Shown here in pieces: positions 1 to 7,400 of a stretch of 20,380 nt of DNA (positions are counted from its first letter, which is position 1; every line of letters starts with the position of its first letter). The stretch lies in assembly GCA_041179425.1 (NCBI GenBank), contig JBEGTL010000079.1, positions 1-20,380 of the forward strand, in the 5' to 3' direction. Under the pieces are notes generated by a model. The model searched no databases, had not been told where the DNA came from, and saw only the letters and a list, made by a program, of their open reading frames with translations. The position numbers and the translations under genes are program-made. The stretch comes from DASUME01 sp041179425. Lineage in GTDB: Bacteria; Myxococcota_A; Polyangia; Polyangiales; DASUME01.

Positions 1-936
1 ACGGGCCTATACGCCAAGTTCGACGAGCGCGAGCTCGCGTGCGGCGTCATCGAGTACAAGCCCGCGTATCAGCTCTGGAGCGACGCTGCAGAGAAGCGCA
101 GGTTCGTGTCGCTGCCACCGGGCAAAAAGGTCGACGCCAGCGATCCCGACGCCTTCGTGTTCCCCGTGGGCACGCAGTTCTGGAAAGAGTTCCGCATCAA
201 AGCGACCAGCGGCAAAGAGCGCATGGGCGAGACGCGTCTACTCAAGAAGACCGAAGATGGCTGGCTCTACAGCAGCTACGTCTGGTCCGAGGACGAAAAA
301 AACGCGATCCAGATGAACAACGCGGCGGGCGTGCCCAACCTGTACGGCACCGGGCACACGGTACCCAATCGCGATCAGTGCAACGAGTGCCACATCGGCC
401 GCACGGACTCCATCCTGGGCTGGGACGCGCTCATGCTCGGGCCCGGGGCCGAGGGCATCACACGCGAGAAGCTGGTCGAGCTCGACCTCATCGAGCCCGG
501 TGCAAACCTCGAGCTCACCATCCCTGGCAACGAAGTCGAGCGCGCAGCGCTGGCCTATCTCCACGCCAATTGCGGTATCAGCTGCCACAACGAGCTGCAG
601 ACCTCCAAGGCCCGCGAGACCGGCATGTACCTGCGGCTCGAGAAAAGCGAGCTCGCCACGGTCTCGGCCACCGACGCGTTTCGTTCCAGCATGAACAAGG
701 TGCCGAGCCCCAACGCCAAGCTCATCGGCCTGCCCACCATCACGGGCAGCTGGGTCGGGATCCGCCCGCGCGACCCCGAGCGCAGCCTGATCATCGCGCG
801 CCAAAAGCTGCGCGGCGTCGATGGTCAGATGCCGCGTATCGGCACCAACAAGCCCGACGAGACAGGCATCAAGGTCACCACCGACTGGATCAAAGCGATG
901 ACCACGGCAGGCGGCTACCCAGAACCCGTCAAGTAA
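1..936 (+). CDS. Secreted haem-binding (c-type cytochrome-like) protein, 3' part only
   Basis: The frame is open from base 1, so the N-terminus lies outside the window; 311 residues are present, ending at TAA 934-936. The segment YQLWSDAAEKRRFVSLPPG followed by FVFPVGTQFWKEFR and ETRLL matches a group of secreted haem proteins, often annotated as hypothetical, that are common in Myxococcota and marine Proteobacteria. A canonical c-haem motif CNECH is encoded at 379-393. A second site, CGISCH at 571-588, sits in the YLHANC context where relatives usually carry CxxCH, but here it has three residues between the cysteines. The QMPRIGT...DETG...WI tail is also typical of the group. It is probably periplasmic and involved in electron transfer, but no substrate can be named. 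It converges on mdh across a strong terminator. Family placement is fairly sure; function is not. Confidence 0.8.
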   Translation, partial: TGLYAKFDERELACGVIEYKPAYQLWSDAAEKRRFVSLPPGKKVDASDPDAFVFPVGTQFWKEFRIKATSGKERMGETRLLKKTEDGWLYSSYVWSEDEKNAIQMNNAAGVPNLYGTGHTVPNRDQCNECHIGRTDSILGWDALMLGPGAEGITREKLVELDLIEPGANLELTIPGNEVERAALAYLHANCGISCHNELQTSKARETGMYLRLEKSELATVSATDAFRSSMNKVPSPNAKLIGLPTITGSWVGIRPRDPERSLIIARQKLRGVDGQMPRIGTNKPDETGIKVTTDWIKAMTTAGGYPEPVK

Positions 937-957
937 CCGAGCAGCGACCCAAAAAAC

Positions 958-991
958 AAAACGGCGGCCGCGTGATGCGGGCCGCCGTTTT
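958..991. terminator. Bidirectional rho-independent terminator
   Basis: A perfect 12-bp stem (958-969 with 980-991) encloses a 10-base loop. The GC-rich core GGCGGCC/GGCCGCC is flanked by an A-run on the left (951-961) and a T-run on the right (988-991), so the hairpin has a U-tract in either direction. It lies exactly between the convergent ends of the haem-protein gene (stop 936) and mdh (stop 1011), so one element can terminate both. Confidence 0.9.
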
Positions 992-1010
992 CGTTTCGAG
1001 TGCCTGAAGC

Positions 1011-2000
1011 TTACGAGTTCAGCAGCTCTTTGACGGTCTCGCGCTCGCCCACCAGCTCTTCGTTGGTGGCTGCGATCTTGCCCTTGGCGAAGTCGTCATG
1101 CGTGTTGGACTTGATGATCTCGTAGCCTTCTTTGGTGGTCTTGACCGGCACGCCGGCCCACACACCCTCGCTGAAGCCGTAGAAGCCGTCGCTTGCGACT
1201 GCCACCGAGTGGACGGTGCCGGGGATGGTCAGGTCGCGCACGTGGTCGATCAGCGCGCCGGCCGCGGAGGCCGCCGAGCTGAGGCCGCGTGCCGCGATGA
1301 TCTCGGCGCCGCGCTTGCCGACCTTGGGCAGGAAGTCGTTCTTCAACCAGGCCTCGTCCTTGATGACGCTGGTGACGGGCTGTCCCTTGATCTTGGCGTG
1401 CGTGAAGTCCGCGAACATCGTCGGGCTGTGGTTGCCGTAGATGTAGATGTCCGAGACGTCGGTCACGGCCACGCCGGCTTTTTGTGCCAGCTGCGCGGCT
1501 GCGCGGTTCTGGTCGAGACGCACCATCGCGGTGAAGCGCTCCTTGGGGATACGCTTGGCCTGGGCTGCCGCGATCATCGTGTTGGTGTTACACGGGTTGC
1601 CCACCACCGCGATGCGCACGTCGTCGGCCGCGACCTCGTCGATGGCCTTGCCCTGACCGATGAAGATCTTGCCGTTGTCCTTGAGCAGGTCGGCGCGCTC
1701 CATGCCGGGACCACGCGGCTTGCTGCCGACCAAGAGCGCCCAGTTGACGTCCTTGAACGCGACCTTGGGGTCGTCGGTGAGCACGATGCTCTGCAGCAGC
1801 GGGAACGCGCAGTCATCGAGCTCCATGGCTACGCCTTTGAGCGCCTGCTGCGCCTTTTCGACGGGGATCTCGAGCAGCTGCAGGATGACCGGCTGGTCTT
1901 TCCCGAGCATCTCGCCCGACGCGATGCGGAAGAGCAGGGCGTATCCAATGTTTCCGGCGGCGCCGGTGACTGCCACGCGGATCGGTTTCTTCGTCGTCAT
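1011..2000 (-). CDS. mdh: Malate dehydrogenase (NAD-dependent)
   Basis: 329 residues, full length for the cytosolic-type bacterial malate dehydrogenase family (malate + NAD+ to oxaloacetate + NADH, TCA cycle, cytoplasm). Visible features are the Rossmann dinucleotide loop GAAGNIG (13-19), the mobile substrate loop with PRGPGMER carrying the substrate arginines R96 and R102, NPCNTN (135-140), RLDQNR (161-166) with the aspartate of the catalytic relay, and YGNHSPT with catalytic His191. The start is ATG at 1998-2000, preceded by GGAG seven bases upstream. In-frame sequence continues a further 14 codons upstream, but the family N-terminus begins at MTTKKPIRVAVTG. It is read towards the shared terminator at 958-991. 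The region just upstream holds a doubtful small lipoprotein gene, so mdh may have its own promoter there; I could not identify one convincingly. Confidence 0.97.
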   Translation of the reverse strand: MTTKKPIRVAVTGAAGNIGYALLFRIASGEMLGKDQPVILQLLEIPVEKAQQALKGVAMELDDCAFPLLQSIVLTDDPKVAFKDVNWALLVGSKPRGPGMERADLLKDNGKIFIGQGKAIDEVAADDVRIAVVGNPCNTNTMIAAAQAKRIPKERFTAMVRLDQNRAAAQLAQKAGVAVTDVSDIYIYGNHSPTMFADFTHAKIKGQPVTSVIKDEAWLKNDFLPKVGKRGAEIIAARGLSSAASAAGALIDHVRDLTIPGTVHSVAVASDGFYGFSEGVWAGVPVKTTKEGYEIIKSNTHDDFAKGKIAATNEELVGERETVKELLNS

Positions 2001-2019
2001 GGAGCTACTCCAGTTTGTG

Positions 2020-2376
2020 TTACGCGACGGGCGATCTACCAAAGCACAGGAGCATCGCCACCCCCCAAGCCATTTGATGGCAATTTGGCGAGGCCTCGTG
2101 CTCGGCAGAACGCACTACGGGCCAGGAACGAGCTTGAGCAAGGTGTTGCGGTTGGCCAGGAGTGCGCACGACCGTGCCTGCTTCTGCATCAATATTGCTT
2201 CGGCTCCCGTCCAGCCCAGTGCCCGCCTCGGGCGAGCCGCCGTCCAGCGCGCCATTTCCGGCATCGACGGCCCTGCCAGCGTCGGACTTGTCGTCGTCAC
2301 CGCAGGCCCCTGCCAGCGCCGTGATCAGCGTTAGCCAGGCAAGCGTCGTTGCCAATCCCGTGCGGTCACAATTCAT
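2020..2376 (-). CDS. Small hypothetical lipoprotein, probably frameshifted or degenerate
   Basis: The ATG at 2374-2376 has AGGA eight bases upstream and opens a convincing lipoprotein signal: hydrophobic LATTLAWLTLITALAGA followed by Cys25. The mature start GDDDKSDAGRAVDAGNGALDGG is the acidic Asp/Ala/Gly linker common in myxobacterial lipoproteins. The frame runs 118 residues to TAA at 2020-2022. After about residue 60 the codons lose their GC-rich third positions, and the neighbouring minus frame becomes the GC3-rich one, reading ALLANRNTLLKLVPGP to a TAG at 2115-2117. This suggests a one-base indel near 2180-2200 and an original end at 2115. No function is recognised. The gene is divergent from the Fur-family gene, with 64 bases between the starts, and lies just upstream of mdh. 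Confidence 0.5.
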   Translation of the reverse strand: MNCDRTGLATTLAWLTLITALAGACGDDDKSDAGRAVDAGNGALDGGSPEAGTGLDGSRSNIDAEAGTVVRTPGQPQHLAQARSWPVVRSAEHEASPNCHQMAWGVAMLLCFGRSPVA

Positions 2377-2440
2377 GCAGCGAATCCTACCGGCAGGCCG
2401 TCGACTTGACGACAGTGTCTTCACGCAAGAGTCTTGGGGC

Positions 2441-2935
2441 GTGAACACGGAAACCACCTCTCCCGAAGACACCGACGACGGCGAGGCCAGGCTGCGCCGC
2501 GCACTCGAGCACTTCCAGCAGGCTCTGGCCGAGCAGTCGCTCAAGATGACCGACGTTCGACGGGCCATCGTGCGCGCCGCCCTCACGTATCGAGGGCACT
2601 TCGAAGTGCAAGACCTGGTGCGCGAGCTGCGTGCGCACGGCGTGAACGAAGCTTCGATGGCCACGGTCTACCGTGTGCTGCCGCTGTTGCTCGAGACGGG
2701 GCTCGTGCAGCCCACGTTGCTCTCCGGCGAGCGGCACCGCTACGAGGTCGCGTTCGAGCGCGAGCACCACGACCACCTGGTGTGTACCAGCTGCGGCAAG
2801 GTGATCGAGTTTCGGTTCGAGCCCATCGAGAAGCTGCAAGACGAGCTGGCCACCAAGTACGACTTCGAGCTGACCTCGCACTTCCACGAGCTGCTGGGTC
2901 ACTGCGGCGACTGTCGCCAAAAAGTGAAGCAGTAA
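2441..2935 (+). CDS. fur: Fur-family metalloregulator
   Basis: 164 residues from GTG 2441-2443. The N-terminal winged helix includes LKMTDVRRAIVRAAL and the recognition-helix segment ASMATVYRVLPLL (71-83). The dimerisation/metal domain carries HHDH (109-112), CxxC at 115/118, E123, the SHFHE histidines 147 and 149, and a second CxxC at 155/158. This complete ligand set is that of ferric uptake regulator-type repressors (Fur/Zur/PerR); EHHDHLVC..CGKVIEF is closest to Fur. The first 20 residues are an acidic, probably disordered extension. Upstream in-frame ATG 2374-2376 is possible but adds unrelated sequence. The nearby exbBD-tonB genes are typical Fur targets, but no clear operator was seen. 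The exact metal cannot be told from sequence alone. Confidence 0.93.
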   Translation: MNTETTSPEDTDDGEARLRRALEHFQQALAEQSLKMTDVRRAIVRAALTYRGHFEVQDLVRELRAHGVNEASMATVYRVLPLLLETGLVQPTLLSGERHRYEVAFEREHHDHLVCTSCGKVIEFRFEPIEKLQDELATKYDFELTSHFHELLGHCGDCRQKVKQ

Positions 2936-3166
2936 CGGCCGGCGCCGGGTCCGCGGCTCGCTGAGCGCGGCACGGCGGGTTTCTCACAGGGCAAACCTCG
3001 CTGCCTCAGTCGGGGCAACGAGGCACCTACGCGCCGGGCCACGTGGTGAGTAAGCTCCCGCGAACGAGCTCGCGAGGTGTCCCAAGCGCGGTTCGAGAGC
3101 GTTCTTTGCGCGACCCTTCGTACTGCGGTGCGCCATGGCACATGCCGTGCTTTGAAGCGCAGCATC

Positions 3167-4324
3167 ATGTCTCCGTGGTCGTCTGCACGGCTCTCCTGCC
3201 TGCTCGGTACGCTCGCCTGCCTCTCCCTTCCTACGGCGGCGCGCGCTTCTGCGTGTGATGCAGAGGCCACGGTTCGCTGGGTGCCCGAGCGCTCGTGGCC
3301 GTCGGCCTGTGAGCCCAGTGCGCTCCTCGATGGTTTCGTCTTGCTCGAGGGCGACGAGCTGCCGGCCGGCACGGGGGGTGGCGAGGGTGCGCTGCACGTC
3401 GTCATCGAGCGCATGATCCAAGGTCAGGTCGTCGAGACCTTCCCGGGTAAGGTCCTCAAGACCGACGCGACTTCCGCGCTTTTCCACAGCGATCGGCCTC
3501 TTCCCGCGCACGCCGACTTCCAGGTCAGCGCGCTGCTGGAGGCGACCGACGGCACCGCGCTCAGCGCCAAGTTCACCTCGGCTTTCACTACCGGCGAGGC
3601 CTCGCTACCGCCGCTATCCTTCGCTGGCGAGCCCACCGCCAAGCTCGAAGAGTCCGAGCAAGAGCGCTTCGACTGCCACAAAGACGCGTGCGGCGACGAG
3701 ACCTGCAAGTCCACTGGCGACCTCGATCTGGTGAAGTCACTGCGCATTGCGGTCCCCGCGATCCAGGGCGGCATCGACTTGCGGAGCTACACGGTGTCCG
3801 CGCAGCTGGTCGCCAGCTTCTCCACTGGCCAGGCTCCTCTGGTAGCCACCACTGACATCGTTGACACACAGCCGGGCAAACGGTCGTTCATGGTGCTCGA
3901 GGTTCCACCCCTCGACTACGTCGCGCAGGGCTGCGTCACAATCACGGCCACCGATGCAGCGGGGCACACCGTTCAGTCCCAACCCGTGTGCCTGCCGCTG
4001 CCCGCCGACGTGGGTCCGCTGTTCGGCAGCGGCGTCCGGTTGATCGAAGGCAGCAACACCAGCGCGTCACAGGGTGAAGCCGCGGCACAGGACAAGGCCG
4101 ACCTGGACGCGACGGAGTTTGGCACCTCGACCAGCGCGCTGACCGACGCCGCCTCCATCAACGGCTCGCAAGGTTGCTCCGTAGGGCGCGCCAACGGCGG
4201 CGTCGGGATGGTGGGCTGGCTAGCTTTGGCCCTCACGTTCGTCCGGCTGCGGTCTGGTCTTCGCTCGCGCGTCCGAGGGCGCGCCTCGACGCGGCTTCGC
4301 TCCGTGCTCGACGGCCGCGCGTAA
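3167..4324 (+). CDS. Secreted/surface protein of unknown function with MYXO-CTERM-like tail
   Basis: 385 residues from ATG 3167-3169. The N-terminus MSPWSSARLSCLLGTLACLS followed by LPTAARASA is a Sec signal peptide, with cleavage likely after residue 29. The body is Cys-containing (cluster CHKDACGDETC in mid-protein, plus GCVT and VCLP) and looks like extracellular beta-rich domains; I do not recognise the family. The C-terminus has a Cys (GCSVGR, Cys337), a short hydrophobic segment (MVGWLALALTFV) and an Arg-rich tail. This three-part pattern is that of the MYXO-CTERM sorting signal, thought to be processed by a rhomboid-like or CPBP-type myxosortase for surface display. The basic tail here is longer than usual. 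The preceding 231 bases after fur contain no recognisable gene. The shine-dalgarno is weak, and an in-frame ATG at 3077 adds 30 residues that spoil the signal peptide. Confidence 0.8.
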   Translation: MSPWSSARLSCLLGTLACLSLPTAARASACDAEATVRWVPERSWPSACEPSALLDGFVLLEGDELPAGTGGGEGALHVVIERMIQGQVVETFPGKVLKTDATSALFHSDRPLPAHADFQVSALLEATDGTALSAKFTSAFTTGEASLPPLSFAGEPTAKLEESEQERFDCHKDACGDETCKSTGDLDLVKSLRIAVPAIQGGIDLRSYTVSAQLVASFSTGQAPLVATTDIVDTQPGKRSFMVLEVPPLDYVAQGCVTITATDAAGHTVQSQPVCLPLPADVGPLFGSGVRLIEGSNTSASQGEAAAQDKADLDATEFGTSTSALTDAASINGSQGCSVGRANGGVGMVGWLALALTFVRLRSGLRSRVRGRASTRLRSVLDGRA

Positions 4325-4340
4325 CAACCGTCCGGTCTGG

Positions 4341-4400
4341 GCGTCACGCTCTCTGCAACAGTGACGCTCCTTCGCGTCACAGCAGAGCGCCGTGTGACGC
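4341..4400. repeat. Two-level inverted repeat between convergent genes (possible terminator)
   Basis: Four alternating copies of a 7-mer occur: GCGTCAC at 4341, GTGACGC at 4361, GCGTCAC at 4374 and GTGACGC at 4394, spaced 20, 13 and 20 bases apart, so the block is symmetric. The inner pair forms a 7-bp stem with a 6-base loop (4368-4373). The outer pair, extended by 4348-4356 against 4382-4390 with one mismatch and a 3-base bulge (4391-4393), makes a longer stem around it. It fills the gap between the MYXO-CTERM-like gene (stop 4324) and lhr (stop 4401). No T-run follows on either side, so it is not a classical intrinsic terminator. Confidence 0.7.
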
Positions 4401-7400
4401 TCAGTCGAGCTCGTCTTCGTCTTCGGGCGGCTCGTCCTCGCCGACGTCCCGGCGCTTCTGCGCTCGCTTGAGGTAGCCTCGCGACGTGGACTGGAAGCCG
4501 GCCACGAGCAACGCCTTGCCGAGCCGCGACTTGGCAACGTCTTCGCCGTCCACCGCGGCGATCAGGTAGGCCATGCGGTCGCGCTGGCTGAGGCTGCGCG
4601 AGAGCAGCTCCGCGGTGAGCGTGGCGTCGTGCTCGGCGTCCCGTTGTTCGCTCGCAAAGAACGTCAGCACCGTGCGCTCTTTGCGGCCGAGCCACGCGAT
4701 CATGCGCCCGTCGGGTGCAATCACCACGTTGGCGCCGTCGGCCCGCATCGGACGCGCGCCCTCGCGGGGCGGAAAAGACAGCGCCGCCCCCCACGGCGAC
4801 GCAGGGTCGGTCGCGGCCAGGAGACGTGCGCCCTCTGGACTGCCTGGCTCACGCTCGCTGCGCAGCAGTTCTTCGGCGCCGCCGTGCGCGAACTGCGTCG
4901 CACCGAGCCCCTCGACGAAGTAGCCGCGCCGCACGCGCCCCGTGTCTTCCATCGCACGCAGCACCTCGTACACTGCCGAGAAGCCGCCTTGGATGTCCTC
5001 GGCGCGAAGTGCTTCGCGGACCAGCACGCCATGCCGCGCGAGCAGGCTCTGCACGAGCGCCATCTTTTGTTTGGTGCCCGACGTCTGGCCGTAGTGGAGC
5101 AGTGTCCAGCGCCCCTCACTGCCCGGCAGCACGCGCGTGGTGCGTACACCGCGCTTGCGGTCGGGTTCGCCTCCGCGCGCACGCGAGCGCAGCGGCGTGA
5201 GCGTGTCGTTGGTGGCCTCGCCGGACCAGACCAGCTGCCACAACGCCTCGAGCACATCGGGCGGAAAGGCTTCGACCTGCTTGGCGAGCTCAAAAAAGAA
5301 GACTGCGCCCCGCTGCGCCAGCACCGCGCGGATCTTGTCGTGGAGGGGCCCCTCGACGGGCTGCGGTACGGGGGCGAGCTCTTCGAAGTGCTCACGGAAG
5401 TACAGCGCGATGCGGCCGCCCCCTGCTTGTGGTTCGATGCCGCGCCAGACGAGCTCTCCACTTGCCAGCAGATGGTCGAGGTCGCCCGCTTCGAAACCCT
5501 TCACACGCGCCGGCAAGATGTCGCGTGTGAGCGCGTGAAAGGGCAGCTTGGCGCCCTCGAGCCGCTCGAGCGCCGCGCGCAACGCCGGCTCGCCGCGCGC
5601 TTGGCGACCGATGCCGTGCCAGCGCAGCAAAAAGCGCGCGTAGGTGAGCTGCTCGACCGCCTCGACCTGCTTGCGCAGCGCCGCCAGCGAGCGGCGTTTG
5701 ATCGCCCGGAGCACGTCGGCGTCGCAGTACGTGATGCCCGCCTTGTCCGGGTGCAGCTCGCCCCGAATCAGGCGACCGCGCCCCACCATCGCGTCGAGCA
5801 CCTCGAGCACCTGGGAGGGCCAGAGCGCGTAGCGAGCCGCGCACTCTTCGGGCGTGAACGGCACGTGCGTGCGGGCGTAGCGCGAGACCAAGTCCGAGAG
5901 CGGCGCCGCACTGCTCTCGAGAAAAGCCGACGACACGCCAGCTGGCGGCATGACACCGAGCGCGTCTCGGTAGCGTCCCGCGTCCTCGGCGGCGATGTAG
6001 CGCGGCTCGCCTGCGATGTTCACACGCAACATCCGGCGCGTGCTCAGCAACGGGTCGAGCAGCTCGCTCTTGTGTTCGCCGAGCCGCAGCGCGAGCTCGT
6101 CTTCGGACAGGTCGCCAATGAACAACACCAAGTCGTGCAGCTCGTCCGGGTGACGCGGCGGGTAGGTGAACCGTGCGATCTGCTGCGCGACGTCGTGCAC
6201 CGCCTCCGGATCGAGCAGGTCGCGAAGCTCGGCCTGGCCAAGCAGCTCGCGCAGCTGCGTGTGATCGATGGTGAGGGCCTGCGCGCGGCGCTCGGCCAGC
6301 GGCGCGTCGCTGTCGTAGATGAAGTTGCCGATGTAGCTGAACAACAAGTTGGAGGAGAACGGCGAGGGCTTGTCGCTCTCCACCGTGACCACCTTGAGCT
6401 TTTGTTTTTGCACGTCGCCCATCAGCTCGGTGAGCGCGGGCACGTCGAACACGTCTTGCAGACACTCGCGGTACGTCTCGAGCAAGATCGGGAACGAGCC
6501 GTAACGCGAGGCCACCGCGAGCAAGTCGGCGCTACGTTTGCGCTGCGCCCACAGCGGCGCGCGTTTGCCGGGTCGGTTGCGCGGCAACAGCAGCGCGCGC
6601 CCTGCACACTCCCGAAAGTGGGAGGCGAACAGCGCCGTGTCGCCGAGCGAGCTTACCAACAGCTCCTCGATCTCTTCGGGCGCGGGAAAGAGCGCCACCA
6701 TGTCGGGCGGCTCGTCGCTCTCGGGAAAACGCATGACGATGCCGTCGTCGGTCCACACGGTCTCGGTCACGGTGCCGAGGTCGCGCTTGCTCTTCTCGCT
6801 GATACACATGGCGAGCGGCGCGTGGACGCGCTGTCCGAACGGAGACAGCAGACACACGCGAAGATCGCCGACCTCGTCGACGAAGCGTTCGACCACCATG
6901 CGCCGCTCGGTGGGCACCAGGTAGGGCGACTCTTGTTGTTCGCGCACGTAACGCACGAGGTTTCGTGCCGCACGCTCCTCGAGCTGGTGGTCGCGCACGA
7001 GGGTCGCCATGGCGTCGTCGTCGGACGCGCGCTCGACCTTGCGCAGCAGCGCGCCGATGCCGCGCCCGAGCTCGACGCTGCGGCCGAGTCCGTCGCCGCG
7101 CCAGAACGGCAGCTTGCCCGGCTCGCCCGGCGCAGGCGTGACCAACACCCTGTCGTGCGTGATCTCTTGGATGCGCCAGCTGGAGGCGCCCAGCACGAAC
7201 ACCTCTCCCTCGCGCGCCTCGTACACCATCTCTTCGTCGAGCTCGCCCACGCGTCGACTGGTCTTGTCGTCGCGCCCGCCGTCGGCGAGGAACACGCCGT
7301 ACAAGCCGCGATCGGGGATCACGCCCGCGTTGGCGATGGCCAGCCGCTTCGCGCCCTTGCGCGGCTCGAGGATGCGCTCGTCGCGATGGTAGGTGATGCG

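Noticed and set aside
2162..2440. Longer N-terminus for the Fur-family protein from upstream + strand starts
   Set aside because: The added residues are the antisense of the lipoprotein gene and match no Fur N-terminus. The GTG at 2441 gives a normal-length protein.
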